This document shows positions 1 to 8,750 of a DNA stretch of 64,000 bases, one piece after another (positions within the stretch are counted from its first letter, which is position 1; the number at the start of each line of letters is the position of its first letter). A program made the translations under genes and the position numbers. This DNA is from Vulcaniibacterium gelatinicum (GTDB lineage: Bacteria; Pseudomonadota; Gammaproteobacteria; Xanthomonadales; Xanthomonadaceae): NCBI RefSeq assembly GCF_008033445.1, contig NZ_VNKO01000012.1:28683-92682 (forward strand), given 5' to 3'. Under the pieces are notes generated by a model. The model saw nothing but the letters and a program-made list of their open reading frames with translations, had not been told where the DNA came from and made no database searches.

Positions 1-1
1 G

Positions 2-226
2 GGCCCGGTGCCGGTGATCGCCTCGCTCAGCCTGGGCGCGGCGCGGCGTTTCACGCTCCGGTCGCGGCGCGAGCCTGCGCTGCGGCACGAACTGGTGCTG
101 CCGCACGGCAGCCTGCTGGTGATGGCCGGCGCCACGCAGCGGGCCTGGAAGCACGCGCTGCCGGCGACGGCGCGGCCGGTGGGGCCGCGGATCAACCTGA
201 CCTTCCGGCGGATCCTGGACGGCTAG
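2..226 (+). CDS. alkB: AlkB-like 2OG-Fe(II) dioxygenase, C-terminal fragment (cut by window edge)
   Basis: Only the last 74 residues are inside the window; the frame is open from base 2. The visible part matches the end of the AlkB/ALKBH2-3 type double-stranded beta helix. LPHGSLLVM is followed by WKHALP, whose His would be the distal iron ligand, then PRINLTFR, the Arg-rich 2-oxoglutarate-binding motif. The family demethylates 1-methyladenine and 3-methylcytosine in DNA using Fe(II) and 2-oxoglutarate. The stop codon overlaps the stop of the convergent lipoprotein gene in a 4-bp CTAG. The symbol is by family; a paralogue or RNA-directed member cannot be excluded from this fragment. Confidence 0.8.
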   Translation, partial: GPVPVIASLSLGAARRFTLRSRREPALRHELVLPHGSLLVMAGATQRAWKHALPATARPVGPRINLTFRRILDG

Positions 227-891
227 GGCGCGGGCGCCGGATGCGTGCGCTCGTGCGCCTCGCCGCTGGCCAGCACCCAGCCGGCGAGCTCGCCGGTGAC
301 CGCGACGAGCGAGCGTTCGAAGGCGGCCACCACGTCCGGCACGGCCGGGCTCGCGGCGGGCGCGGCGTGGACGAAGGTGCGGGCGGCGACCACCTGCGCA
401 TCGCGCGCGTGCAGCAGCTTGGCGTTGACCTCGACCACTGCCGCGGGCACGGCGTTGCCGGCGTAGTCGGACTCGAACCGGCGCAGGTCGAGCACCAGCC
501 GGTAGTCGGCGTTGACCCCGCTGCCGCGGCGGGCGACCGCGGGGATGCGGCCGGAATCCTCGAGCGCGCGCAGCAGCGCGTCCTCGAGCATGTCGCTCGG
601 CCGCTTGGCCCAGCCCGCGCCCTTGTACACCTGCAGCTCGTGCGGGGTGGGGCGGACCGCGATGCGCAGGCCGTCGGTCATGGACGCGGCGGTGGGCGAG
701 GCCAGCGCGAGCTGCCAGCGCACCGTCGGCCAGGCGGGATCGGCGGGCACGCGCGGATCGGGCGCGTACAGCGTGGCCGGGGGGCCGTTCGAGGCGCCGA
801 GCAGGGCGCAGCCAGCGAGGGCGGGCAGGGCCAGGGCGAGGGCGAGGGCAGCCCCGCGCAGGGCGGCAGGACGTCCGGGACGGGCGTTCAT
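223..891 (-). CDS. ABC-type transport auxiliary lipoprotein (PqiC/DUF330-like) of the MCE system
   Basis: 222-residue protein with an N-terminal hydrophobic signal ending in a lipobox (LAGC, Cys about 28), so probably an outer-membrane lipoprotein. The body (TLYAPDPR..., then YKGAGWAKRPSDMLEDALLRALEDSG) is typical of auxiliary lipoproteins coded with MCE transporters, in which PqiC-type proteins are thought to receive lipid or dock the MCE tunnel at the outer membrane. The ATG overlaps the TGA of the upstream MlaD-like gene (ATGA), so it is the last gene of a four-gene operon. It takes the place where canonical mla operons carry mlaC. Family assignment is solid; the exact role is inferred from context. 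Confidence 0.82.
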   Translation of the reverse strand: MNARPGRPAALRGAALALALALPALAGCALLGASNGPPATLYAPDPRVPADPAWPTVRWQLALASPTAASMTDGLRIAVRPTPHELQVYKGAGWAKRPSDMLEDALLRALEDSGRIPAVARRGSGVNADYRLVLDLRRFESDYAGNAVPAAVVEVNAKLLHARDAQVVAARTFVHAAPAASPAVPDVVAAFERSLVAVTGELAGWVLASGEAHERTHPAPAP

Positions 892-1814
892 TCCGGTTCG
901 AACTCCTTGGTGGCGTCGCGGCCGAGCAGGTAGCCGGCGGGGTTCTGGTCGAGGCGGTCGCTGATCCGGCGCAGGCTCAGCACCAGCGCGCGCAGTTCGA
1001 CCAGGGTGGGGCCGAGCTGGGCCAGGCCGTCCCCGGCGAAGCTGCCGATCGCGCCGCGGTTCTCGGCCAGGATCCCGTTGGCATTGGCCGCGGCCGATTC
1101 CAGTTCGCGCAGGGTGCGATCCAGGCGCGAGGTCAGCGCCGGCAGCTTGTCCACCAGTTCGCGGTCTATGTCCTGCAGCGCGGCGTTGGTGGTGCGCAGG
1201 GTGGTCTCGAGCTGTTCGCTGGACTTGCGCGCCGCCACGATCAGCGCGCGCAGGTCCTCGCGCTGGCCGGCGACCGCGCCGGTCATCGCTTCCAGGCTCT
1301 CGAGGGTGTTGGCGATGCGGCGCACGTTCTGCTCGCTCAGCACCTCGTCGAGGCGCGCGACCAGGCGGTTGGCGGTGTCGGCGATGTTCTGCAGCGCGGA
1401 CGGCTCGGTGCGGATCAGCGGCAGGTCGTCGCGCTCGCGCGGCAGCAGGCGCGGCGCGCCGGGGGTGCCGCCGCTGAGCTGGATGAAGGTCGGGCCGGTC
1501 AGGCCGTCCTGCGAGATCTTGGCGCGGGTGTCGGTCTTGATCGGGGTCTGGGCGTCGATGCGCACGATCGCCAGCACCTGGCGCGGGTCGTCGGGCGCCA
1601 GCTTGAGCTCCTGCACGGTGCCCACGGTGATGCCGTTGTAGCGCACGCTGCCGCCCACCGACAGGCCGGTGACGGCCTCGTTGAAGATGATCCGGTAGCG
1701 GATCCACTCGCGCTCCGAGGACCAGTTCGCCGCCCACAGCGCGAACAGCAGGCCGAACACGCTCACCACCAGGGTGAAGGCGCCGATCAGGACGTAGTTG
1801 GCTCGGGTTTCCAT
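888..1814 (-). CDS. MlaD/MCE-domain substrate-binding protein
   Basis: 308 residues. One N-terminal membrane helix (about 7-28) anchors the protein in the inner membrane. An MCE/MlaD domain follows (about 40-120: NEAVTGLSVGGSVRYNGI, GLTGPTFIQL), then a long helical region (about 135-290, heptad-like leucines) that should build a hexameric tunnel across the periplasm. The family binds and moves phospholipids between membranes. It is longer than E. coli MlaD (about 183 aa), like the MCE proteins of systems with an auxiliary lipoprotein. It starts 25 bp after the ATPase gene and overlaps the lipoprotein gene by 4 bp. Confidence 0.9.
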   Translation of the reverse strand: METRANYVLIGAFTLVVSVFGLLFALWAANWSSEREWIRYRIIFNEAVTGLSVGGSVRYNGITVGTVQELKLAPDDPRQVLAIVRIDAQTPIKTDTRAKISQDGLTGPTFIQLSGGTPGAPRLLPRERDDLPLIRTEPSALQNIADTANRLVARLDEVLSEQNVRRIANTLESLEAMTGAVAGQREDLRALIVAARKSSEQLETTLRTTNAALQDIDRELVDKLPALTSRLDRTLRELESAAANANGILAENRGAIGSFAGDGLAQLGPTLVELRALVLSLRRISDRLDQNPAGYLLGRDATKEFEPE

Positions 1815-1839
1815 CGGCCGGTCTCCGGTGTGGCCCGCC

Positions 1840-2625
1840 TCATGCCGGCAGCGGACGCGCCGCGCGCGCCGCCCGCGCGCGCGGGCCGTGGAAGTACGCC
1901 TGCACCCAGGGGTGGTCGAAGCGCTCGACTTCGGCGACCGGGGCGGTGACCAGGACCCGGCGGTCGGCGAGCACCGCGACCCGGTCGCAGATCGTATACA
2001 GGGTGTCGAGGTCGTGGGTGATCAGGAACACGGTCAGCCCCAGCGCCTGCTGCAGGGTGCGGATCAGCGCGTCGAACGCGGCCGCGCCGATCGGGTCCAG
2101 GCCGGCCGTGGGCTCGTCCAGGAACAGCAGCGGCGGATCGAGCGCGAGCGCGCGCGCCAGCCCGGCGCGCTTGCGCATGCCGCCGGAGAGCTGCGCCGGC
2201 AGCTTGTCGAGCGCGTCGGCGGGCAGGCCGGCGAGCTTGACCTTGAGCAGCGCCAGCTCGTAGCGCAGCGAATCCGGCAGCTCGGGATAGTGCTCCTTGA
2301 GCGGCACTTCCACGTTCTCGCCGACGGTCAGCGAGGAGAACAGCGCGCCGTCCTGGAACAGCACGCCGGTGTTGCGCTCGATCAGGGCGCGCGTGGCCGG
2401 GTCCTCGCTGCGCGCGTCCACGCCCAGCACATCGATCCGGCCGGCGTCGGGCCGGCGCAGGCCCAGGATCGAGCGCATCAGCACCGACTTGCCGGTGCCC
2501 GAGCCGCCGACCACGCCCAGGATCTCGCCGCGGCGCACGTCCAGGTCGAGCCCCTCGTGCACGACCTGCGCGCCGAAGCGGTTGAGCAGCCCGCGCACGC
2601 GGACGATGGGTTCGGCCTCGTGCAT
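1840..2625 (-). CDS. MlaF-like ABC transporter ATPase
   Basis: 261 residues. Walker A GGSGTGKS (about 40-47), Q-loop FQDGALF (90-96), signature LSGGM (146-150) and Walker B LLFLDEP (166-172) are all present, with the H-loop in ITHDLDTL. It powers the MlaE-type permease encoded just upstream. I chose the ATG at 2625, which shares its A with the permease stop (TGATG); the GTG one codon earlier is less likely. Closest well-known relatives are MlaF/Ttg2A of phospholipid-trafficking MCE systems. Confidence 0.92.
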   Translation of the reverse strand: MHEAEPIVRVRGLLNRFGAQVVHEGLDLDVRRGEILGVVGGSGTGKSVLMRSILGLRRPDAGRIDVLGVDARSEDPATRALIERNTGVLFQDGALFSSLTVGENVEVPLKEHYPELPDSLRYELALLKVKLAGLPADALDKLPAQLSGGMRKRAGLARALALDPPLLFLDEPTAGLDPIGAAAFDALIRTLQQALGLTVFLITHDLDTLYTICDRVAVLADRRVLVTAPVAEVERFDHPWVQAYFHGPRARAARAARPLPA

Positions 2626-3743
2626 CACCAGTCCATCCGCATGAACCACAGCGCCATCAGCGCGTCTATCACGATCACCAGCGAGATCGTCTGCACCACG
2701 CTCGAGGTGGTGCGCTCGCCCACCGACTGCGCGGTGCCCTCGACCTGCAGGCCCTCCAGGCAGCCGATCAGCGCGATCACCACCGCGAACAGCGGCGCCT
2801 TGCTGATCCCGACCAGGAAGTGCCGCACTTCCATGGTCGCGTCCATCCGCGCCAGGTACGCCTGCGGCGGGATCTCCAGGCTGAAGGCGCCCACGGTCAG
2901 GCCGCCGAGCAGGCCGAAGATCATGGCGATGAACGCCAGCAGCGGCAGCATCACCAGCAGCGCGATCACCCGCGGCAGCACCAGCAGGTCGATCGGATCC
3001 AGGCCGAGGGTGCGGATCGCGTCCACCTCCTCGCGGCTCTTCATCGCCCCGATCTGGGCGGTGAACGCGCTCGCGGTGCGCCCGGCGAGGATGATCGCGG
3101 TCAGCAGCACGCCGAACTCGCGCAGGAACGCGATCGAGACCAGTTCGACCACGTAGATCTCGGCGCCGAAGTCGCGCAGGATGTTGGCGCCGAGGAACGC
3201 GATCACCGCGCCGACCAGGAACGACAGCAGCGCCACCAGCGGCACCGCGTCCAGGCCGACCTGCTCCATGTGGAAGACGGTGGAGGTGAGGCGGAAGCGG
3301 CGCGGCTCGGCGAACAGGCGCGCCGCCTTGACCAGGTTCTCGCCCAGGAACGCGACCAGCGCGGCGATCTCGCGCGCGTTGTCGTGCACCGCATAGCCCA
3401 GCCGCGCCAGCGCCGCGGCCACGCCGTACTCGCGCTTGCGCGGCGGGCGCTCGTCGGCGACGTCCTCGATCGCCGCCACCAGCGCGCGGTGCTCGTCGCG
3501 GAACGCGAACGCCTCCAGGGGCAGCCCGCGGCGGCGGGCGAAGCGCAGCAGCTGCAGCACGCCGGCCGAGTCGAGCCGCTCGATGCCGCGCGCGTCCACC
3601 GCGCTCACGCCCTCGGGCGCGCCGCGCAGGGTCTCGGCGATCGCGGCCGCATGCGCCAGCACCCAGTTGCCGAGCAGGCGCAGGCGCGAGGGATCGCCTT
3701 CGTCCAGGGCGACTTCCGGCGGCAGGCTGGGATCGAGAACCAT
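2625..3743 (-). CDS. MlaE-family permease with fused N-terminal STAS domain
   Basis: 372 residues from the chosen ATG (MVLDPSLPPE); an upstream in-frame ATG at 3797 would add 18 residues and nearly abut the divergent gene. Residues about 1-95 look like a STAS domain (DARGIERLDSAGVLQLLRFARRRG), the role of separate MlaB in E. coli. Residues about 110-370 are the MlaE permease, with the EFGVLLTAIILAGRTAS and GAMKSREEVDAI signatures and about five membrane helices. First gene of the permease-ATPase-MCE-lipoprotein operon for lipid traffic across the envelope. Whether transport is retrograde or anterograde cannot be told. Confidence 0.9.
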   Translation of the reverse strand: MVLDPSLPPEVALDEGDPSRLRLLGNWVLAHAAAIAETLRGAPEGVSAVDARGIERLDSAGVLQLLRFARRRGLPLEAFAFRDEHRALVAAIEDVADERPPRKREYGVAAALARLGYAVHDNAREIAALVAFLGENLVKAARLFAEPRRFRLTSTVFHMEQVGLDAVPLVALLSFLVGAVIAFLGANILRDFGAEIYVVELVSIAFLREFGVLLTAIILAGRTASAFTAQIGAMKSREEVDAIRTLGLDPIDLLVLPRVIALLVMLPLLAFIAMIFGLLGGLTVGAFSLEIPPQAYLARMDATMEVRHFLVGISKAPLFAVVIALIGCLEGLQVEGTAQSVGERTTSSVVQTISLVIVIDALMALWFMRMDW

Positions 3744-3811
3744 CGCCGCGAGCATACCGAAAGCCGGCGCGCGCTTGCGCCCGAGGGCCGGACGCATGCG
3801 ATGCTGGGGCC

Positions 3812-5050
3812 ATGTCGCCCGCCGAATCCGCCAGCGTCTCCCAGCGCGTCGCCTTCGTCATCGAACTGGCCGAACGCCTGCACGCCTACGGCACCACCGC
3901 GCAACGCCTCGAAGGCGCGATCGCGGCGGTGGCGCACAAGCTCGGCCTGGCCTGCGAGCCGTGGGTGAACCCGACCGGGATGATCCTCTCGTTCAGCGAC
4001 CGCAGCCGCCCGGGCGGCGAGTCCATCACCCGCGTGATCCGCACCGGCCTGGGCGAGACCGACCTGTCCAAGCTGTGCCGGGCCGACCGCATCGCCGAGG
4101 AGGTGATGGCCGGGCGGATGGGCATCGCCGAGGGTCTGGCCGCGCTGGAGGTGCTCGACCGCGCGCCGCGCCGGCGCGGCCGGGTGCTGCAGGTGCTGGC
4201 CTTCGGCCTGGCCTCGGCCGCGGTCGCCGGGCTGCTGCGGCTGCCGTGGCTGGACATCGCCACCGCCGGCCTGATCGGGCTGATGATCGGCCTGCTCGAG
4301 CAGCTCGCGGCGCGGCGGCCGCGGCTGCAGGAGGCCTCGGACGCGATCGCCGGGCTGGTGGCCGGCTTCACCGCGATCGCGGTCGCGAGCCTGGTCGGCC
4401 CGCTCAACCTCAACACCGTCACCATCGCCGCGCTGGTGGTGCTGCTGCCCGGCATGGCGCTGACCAACGCGGTCAACGAACTCACCAGCCGGCACCTGGT
4501 CTCGGGCACGGCGCGCTTCGCCGGCGCGCTGACCACGATCTTCAAGCTCACCGTCGGCACCGCGATCGCACTGACCATCGCGCAGTTCATGGGCCTGGAA
4601 CCGGCGGTGCGCGCCTGGCGGCCGCAGCCGGACTGGGTGGAATGGAGCGCGGTGGCGCTGGGTGCGTTCGCGTTCGCGGTGCTGTTTCGCGCGCACCCGC
4701 GCGACTACCTGCTGGTGATGCTGGCGGCGGCCAGCGGCTACGTGATCGCGCGGCTGGGCGGGCAGGCGTTCGGCAGCCCGGCCGGGGTGTTCCTGTCCGC
4801 GCTGGCGACCACCGCCGCCGGCAACGCCTACGCGCGCTGGGTGCGGCGTCCCGGCGCGCTGATCCGGGTGCCCGGCCTGATCATGCTGGTGCCCGGCAGC
4901 GTGGCGCTGCGCGGGGTGATCAACCTGGTCCAGCAGCAGAGCCTGGACGCCGGCCAGGACGCGCTGATCGCGGCGCTCAACACCCTGATGGCGCTGGTCG
5001 CCGGGCTGCTGTTCGGCAACCTGCTGGTGTCGGCGCGGCGCAACCTGTAG
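3812..5050 (+). CDS. ThrE-family threonine/serine exporter (fused ThrE/ThrE_2 halves)
   Basis: 412 residues. The N-terminal cytosolic half (about 10-125: AERLHAYGTTAQRLEGAI, ..VNPTGMILSF) matches the YjjP/ThrE domain; about ten hydrophobic segments follow from 130 onward, including the NAVNELTSRHLVSG segment of the family and a second ThrE_2 half (about 290-405: LMLVPGSVALRG). In Corynebacterium ThrE exports threonine and serine; E. coli splits this into YjjP/YjjB. Divergent from the MCE operon with a 68-bp gap. A strong hairpin lies just after the stop. Substrate is inferred from family only. Confidence 0.85.
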   Translation: MSPAESASVSQRVAFVIELAERLHAYGTTAQRLEGAIAAVAHKLGLACEPWVNPTGMILSFSDRSRPGGESITRVIRTGLGETDLSKLCRADRIAEEVMAGRMGIAEGLAALEVLDRAPRRRGRVLQVLAFGLASAAVAGLLRLPWLDIATAGLIGLMIGLLEQLAARRPRLQEASDAIAGLVAGFTAIAVASLVGPLNLNTVTIAALVVLLPGMALTNAVNELTSRHLVSGTARFAGALTTIFKLTVGTAIALTIAQFMGLEPAVRAWRPQPDWVEWSAVALGAFAFAVLFRAHPRDYLLVMLAAASGYVIARLGGQAFGSPAGVFLSALATTAAGNAYARWVRRPGALIRVPGLIMLVPGSVALRGVINLVQQQSLDAGQDALIAALNTLMALVAGLLFGNLLVSARRNL

Positions 5051-5079
5051 CGCGGCGCGCAAGCGCGCAGAGTGGAAAC

Positions 5080-5107
5080 GGAAACGCCGGCTTGCGCCGG
5101 CGTTTCC
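5080..5107. terminator. Bidirectional hairpin terminator
   Basis: Perfect 12-bp stem (GGAAACGCCGGC / GCCGGCGTTTCC) with a TTGC loop between the convergent stops of the ThrE gene (5050) and the H-NS-like gene (5109). No long T tract follows, so it is a hairpin without the classic intrinsic U-run on either strand. Confidence 0.65.
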
Positions 5108-5108
5108 A

Positions 5109-5474
5109 TCACTTGATCAGGAATTCCTCGAGCTTGCGGCCCTGCGCCAGCAGCGCCGCCAGCCAGCGCGGCGGCACGCCGCGGCCGGCCCAGGTCTGCG
5201 CCGGGTCGTCCGGGTTGCGGTACTTCGGCGGCACCTTGCCGCCCTTGCGCGCCTTGCCGGGCTTGGCCGCGGCCTTGCGCGGCGCGGCGGGCGCCCTGGC
5301 CGCGCCACCGAACAGCTCGGCCAGGGTGTAGCCCTCGGCCTTGAGCAGCGCCAGCACCTTGCGCCGCACGGCCGCGGCCGACTTGCGCTTGCTCAGCTGG
5401 GTCTTGCGCTTCTTCGCCTGGTTGATCAAGGCCTCCAGCTCCTTGGCCGACAGGCCGCTCAGGTCAATGGACAT
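5109..5474 (-). CDS. H-NS family nucleoid-associated protein
   Basis: 121 residues. The N-terminal half (about 1-60) is a charged helical oligomerisation region (LSAKELEALINQAKKRKTQ). A Lys/Ala/Pro-rich linker follows (about 65-85), then the H-NS C-terminal DNA-binding module (KYRNPDDPAQTWAGRG, then PRW, about 87-110). This is the short H-NS type common in Xanthomonadaceae and Burkholderia. H-NS proteins bind AT-rich DNA and silence foreign genes. I chose the ATG at 5474 (MSIDLSG); the open frame extends upstream into repeat DNA without a better start. Downstream is a shared terminator; upstream are dispersed repeats. Confidence 0.88.
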   Translation of the reverse strand: MSIDLSGLSAKELEALINQAKKRKTQLSKRKSAAAVRRKVLALLKAEGYTLAELFGGAARAPAAPRKAAAKPGKARKGGKVPPKYRNPDDPAQTWAGRGVPPRWLAALLAQGRKLEEFLIK

Positions 5475-5523
5475 GCAGTGCTCCGGGAAGTCGTTGGGGG
5501 AAACGGGAGAGGGGGGTGGTATT

Positions 5524-5666
5524 GCCACGGATTTACACGGATGGACACGGATAGAACAAGTCAGGGAGAGAGCAACGCCGACAGGCGCCGAAGCCGATGC
5601 AACCCCTCGCAATCCACCGTCTTCCTGGTTGCTCCTGATCCGTGTTCATCCGTGCAGATCCGTGGC
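5524..5666. repeat. Inverted pair of triple CACGGAT dispersed repeats
   Basis: A copy reading GCCACGGATTTACACGGA and on to ACACGGATA (5524-5553) faces an inverted copy (5638-5666, ATCCGTG three times, ending CCGTGGC). Together they could fold into a long imperfect hairpin with about 85 bp between the arms. The distal copy runs through AAAAAACGCTTTTA, whose last three bases are the proS stop codon. The same family recurs at 39804-39929, 40780-40810 and 51855-51934. Confidence 0.8.
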
Positions 5667-5677
5667 AAAAAACGCTT

Positions 5678-7381
5678 TTACCCCCGCCCGGCCAGCCGCG
5701 CCAGCAGCGTCGCGCGGTCGAGCTGTTCGGACCCGGCCGCGGTGCGGGCGCGGTATTCGAAGGTGCCGGCGGCCAGGCCGCGTTCGGAGACCACCACCCG
5801 GTGCGGGATGCCGATCAGCTCGATGTCGGCGAACATCGCGCCCGGGCGCAGGCCGCGGTCGTCGAGCACGGTGTCCACGCCGGCCGCGGTGAGTTCGCGG
5901 TACAGCGCCTCGGCGGCCTCGGCCACGGCGGCGTCCTGCTTCGGGTTGATCACGCACACCGCCACCTGCCACGGCGCCATCGCCTCCGGCCAGACGATGC
6001 CGGCGGCATCGAAGTTCTGCTCGATCGCCGCGGCGACGATGCGCGAGACGCCGATGCCGTAGCAGCCCATCGCCGGATGGACCGCCTTGCCCTCGGCGTC
6101 GAGCACCGTGCACTGCATGGCCTCGGAATACTTGCGGCCGAGCGCGAACACGTGGCCGACCTCGATGCCGCGGGCGATGCGCAGCACGCCCTGGCCGTCG
6201 GGCGAGGGATCGCCCTCGACCACGTTGCGGATGTCGGCGACGAGGTCGGGCTCGGGCAGGTCGCGGCCCCAGTTGACGCCGGTGAGGTGGAAGCCGGCCT
6301 GGTTCGCGCCGACCACGAAGTCGGCCATCGCCGCCACGCTGCGGTCGGCGATCACGGTGATCGGGCGCTGCGGCGCGACCGGGCCGAGGAAGCCGGGCTC
6401 GCTGCCGAGGTGTTCGCCGATCTCGGCCTCGGTGGCCAGGCGGTATTCGGCCAGGCCCGGCAGCTTGGCCAGCTTGATCTCGTTGACCACGTGGTCGCCG
6501 CGCACCAGCGCGAGCACGAAGCCCTGCTCGCCGATCAGCGCCACCGACTTGACCGTGCGCGCGAGCGGAATGCCGAGCAGCGCGGCCACGTCCTCGCAGG
6601 TCTTCTGCACCGGCGTGGCCACCTTGCGCATCGGTTCGGCCGCGGCCGGGCGCGGGCCGGGCGCCACCGCCTCGGCCAGCTCGACGTTGGCGGCGTAGTC
6701 GGAGCGGTCGGAAAAGGCGATCGCGTCCTCGCCGCTGTCGGCCAGCACGTGGAACTCGTGCGAGGCGCTGCCGCCGATCGCGCCGGTGTCGGCGGCCACC
6801 GGCCGGAACTTCAGGCCCAGGCGGGTGAAGATCCGGCAGTAGGTGTCGTACATGTTGCGGTATTCGCGCGCCAGGTCGGCGTCGTCCACGTGGAAGGAGT
6901 AGGCGTCCTTCATCAGGAACTCGCGCGCGCGCATCACGCCGAAGCGCGGCCGGATCTCGTCGCGGAACTTGGTCTGGATCTGGAAGAAGTTGACCGGCAG
7001 CTGCTTGTAGCTGGACAGCTCCTGGCGGGCGAAGTCGGTGATCACTTCCTCGTGGGTGGGGCCGTAGCAGTACTCGGCCTCCTTGCGGTCCTTGAGCTTG
7101 AGCAGCTGGCCGCCGAACTTCTGCCAGCGCCCGGTTTCCTCCCACAGTTCCTTCGGCTGGATCGAGGGCATCAGCAGCTCGATCGCGCCGGCGCGGGTCA
7201 TCTCCTCGCGCACCACGGCCTCGACCTTGCGCAGCACGCGCAGGCCGAGCGGCGACCAGGTGTAGATGCCGGCGGCGAGCTTGCGCAGCATGCCGGCGCG
7301 CAGCATCAGCCGGTGGCTGACGACCTCGGCGTCGGCGGGGGTTTCCTTGACGGTGCGGAGATGGAACTGCGACAGGCGCAT
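5678..7381 (-). CDS. proS: Prolyl-tRNA synthetase
   Basis: 567 residues, normal for the bacterial-type ProRS. It charges tRNA(Pro) with proline in the cytosol. Class II motif 2 is in [20 protein letters not shown] (about 135-160). The YbaK-like editing domain that removes alanine mischarged on tRNA(Pro) is inserted at about 225-400 ([15 protein letters not shown]). Motif 3 is [10 protein letters not shown] (about 440), followed by the anticodon-binding domain. I chose the ATG at 7381 (MRLSQFHL), since proteins of this family begin with this sequence; the 18 extra upstream residues look non-coding. Its stop is formed by the edge of a dispersed repeat. Confidence 0.96.
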   Translation of the reverse strand: MRLSQFHLRTVKETPADAEVVSHRLMLRAGMLRKLAAGIYTWSPLGLRVLRKVEAVVREEMTRAGAIELLMPSIQPKELWEETGRWQKFGGQLLKLKDRKEAEYCYGPTHEEVITDFARQELSSYKQLPVNFFQIQTKFRDEIRPRFGVMRAREFLMKDAYSFHVDDADLAREYRNMYDTYCRIFTRLGLKFRPVAADTGAIGGSASHEFHVLADSGEDAIAFSDRSDYAANVELAEAVAPGPRPAAAEPMRKVATPVQKTCEDVAALLGIPLARTVKSVALIGEQGFVLALVRGDHVVNEIKLAKLPGLAEYRLATEAEIGEHLGSEPGFLGPVAPQRPITVIADRSVAAMADFVVGANQAGFHLTGVNWGRDLPEPDLVADIRNVVEGDPSPDGQGVLRIARGIEVGHVFALGRKYSEAMQCTVLDAEGKAVHPAMGCYGIGVSRIVAAAIEQNFDAAGIVWPEAMAPWQVAVCVINPKQDAAVAEAAEALYRELTAAGVDTVLDDRGLRPGAMFADIELIGIPHRVVVSERGLAAGTFEYRARTAAGSEQLDRATLLARLAGRG

Positions 7382-7455
7382 CGGCGGCGTTCGTGCGGCG
7401 GAAAAGCCGACATTCTGCCATGCGCCCGGGCGCATCCCGGCGCGCGCGATCCGCG

Positions 7456-7479
7456 CCCTCCCCCGCGTGCGGGGGAGGG
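7456..7479. repeat. Short GC-rich palindrome (CCCTCCCCCGC...GCGGGGGAGGG)
   Basis: An 11-bp perfect stem with a 2-nt loop, followed by GGTGGGGG, in the gap between proS and the DUF4124 gene. Closely similar sequence occurs at about 17168-17202 and, degenerated, inside a coding tail at about 38943-38970. It looks like a small dispersed element; it could also act as the transcription end of the DUF4124 gene. Confidence 0.5.
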
Positions 7480-7489
7480 GTGGGGGCCG

Positions 7490-7909
7490 TCAACCGCCGC
7501 GGCAGTAGGCCTTGATCGCGGCCTGCGCCAGTTCGGCCTGGCGCGCGCGGGCGGCCTCGTCCAGCGGCGCGTCGGGCTGGCCGTCGCCGTTGGCGTCCAG
7601 GCCCACCACCGCGCCGCTGCGCAGGTATTCGAGGTTGCGGCGGGCCTGTTCGCAGCGGGCGCTGTCGCCGGCCGCCGGCGCGGCGGCGCTGCCTGCCGGG
7701 GCGGACGCGGGCGCGGGCTCGGCGGCGGGGGGCTTGGCGCGGTCGCCGGCCACCTCGCGGCGCTGGTACTTGGCGCCCTTGGGCGGCGGGGTGCTGGAGT
7801 AGTGGGTGACGCCGTTGGCGTCCTTCCACTGGTAGATGGTTTCCGCGGCCTGCGCGGCGAACGCGCCGCAGGCCAGGACCGCGCACAGCAACGGCAGGAC
7901 ACGACGCAT
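7490..7909 (-). CDS. DUF4124 domain-containing periplasmic protein
   Basis: 139 residues with a Sec signal peptide (about 1-21, cleaved after AQA). A DUF4124 module follows (about 22-50: IYQWKDANGVTHYSSTPP), then a low-complexity Ala/Pro linker and a C-terminal segment with one EF-hand-like DANGDGQPD (about 105-113) and two Cys (about 85 and 136) that may pair. DUF4124 proteins are common in Xanthomonadaceae; their function is unknown. It is separated from proS by a palindrome and diverges from pssA. Confidence 0.82.
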   Translation of the reverse strand: MRRVLPLLCAVLACGAFAAQAAETIYQWKDANGVTHYSSTPPPKGAKYQRREVAGDRAKPPAAEPAPASAPAGSAAAPAAGDSARCEQARRNLEYLRSGAVVGLDANGDGQPDAPLDEAARARQAELAQAAIKAYCRGG

Positions 7910-7985
7910 GGCGACCTCCGGGGGCAGGCACCCGGGCCGATTGCAGCACCGCCGGCGCGTGCCCGCAAGCGGCTAGACTGGGGGC

Positions 7986-8747
7986 ATGGACGAACGCGCC
8001 CCGACCCGCCCGCGCGGCATCTACCTGCTGCCGAACCTGTTCACCACCGGCGGCCTGTTCGCCGGCTTCTTCGCGATCATCGCCGCCTCGCAGGGGCGGT
8101 TCGAGGCCGCGTGCGTGGCGATCTTCGTCGCCGCGATCCTGGACGGCATAGACGGGCGGGTGGCGCGCCTGACCAACACCCAGAGCGAGTTCGGGGTGCA
8201 GTACGACTCGCTCGCCGACCTGATCAGCTTCGGCATGGCGCCGGCGCTGGTGATGTACCACTGGGCGCTGTCGGCGATGAAGCTCGACGGCGCCACCCTG
8301 GGCAAGGTCGGCTGGCTCGCCGCGTTCCTGTACGCGGCCTGCGCGGCGCTGCGCCTGGCGCGCTTCAACACCCAGGTCGGGCAGGTGGACAAGCGCTGGT
8401 TCATCGGCCTGGCCAGCCCGGCCGCGGCCGGGCTGATGGCCAGCTTGGTGTGGACCTTCCACGACCTGGGCTGGAGCGGCGCCGAGCTGCGCTACGTCGC
8501 GGCGGTGCTGACGGTCACCGCCGGGCTGCTGATGGTGAGCCGGATCCGCTACCACAGCTTCAAGGGCGGCGGCGAAGGGCCGCGCGCGGAGCGGGTGCCG
8601 TTCGCGGCGATCGTGGTCGCGGTGGCGGTGATCATCGCGCTGGTGATCGATCCGCCGCGGGTGCTGTTCGCGGCCGCGGCGCTGTACGCGCTGTCGGGAC
8701 CGGCGCTGTGGCTGGTGCGGCGCTGGCGCGGGCCGGCGGCGGGCTAG
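7986..8747 (+). CDS. pssA: CDP-diacylglycerol--serine O-phosphatidyltransferase
   Basis: 253 residues with about seven hydrophobic segments. The CDP-alcohol phosphotransferase signature DG-x2-AR-x8-G-x3-D-x3-D is intact (about residues 58-80: DGRVAR...G...D...D). The enzyme joins CDP-diacylglycerol and L-serine to make phosphatidylserine, the precursor of phosphatidylethanolamine, in the inner membrane. This is the integral-membrane (type II) form rather than the peripheral E. coli form. A TAGACT -10-like hexamer at 7974-7979 lies so close to the ATG that the mRNA may be nearly leaderless. Confidence 0.92.
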   Translation: MDERAPTRPRGIYLLPNLFTTGGLFAGFFAIIAASQGRFEAACVAIFVAAILDGIDGRVARLTNTQSEFGVQYDSLADLISFGMAPALVMYHWALSAMKLDGATLGKVGWLAAFLYAACAALRLARFNTQVGQVDKRWFIGLASPAAAGLMASLVWTFHDLGWSGAELRYVAAVLTVTAGLLMVSRIRYHSFKGGGEGPRAERVPFAAIVVAVAVIIALVIDPPRVLFAAAALYALSGPALWLVRRWRGPAAG

Positions 8748-8750
8748 GCG

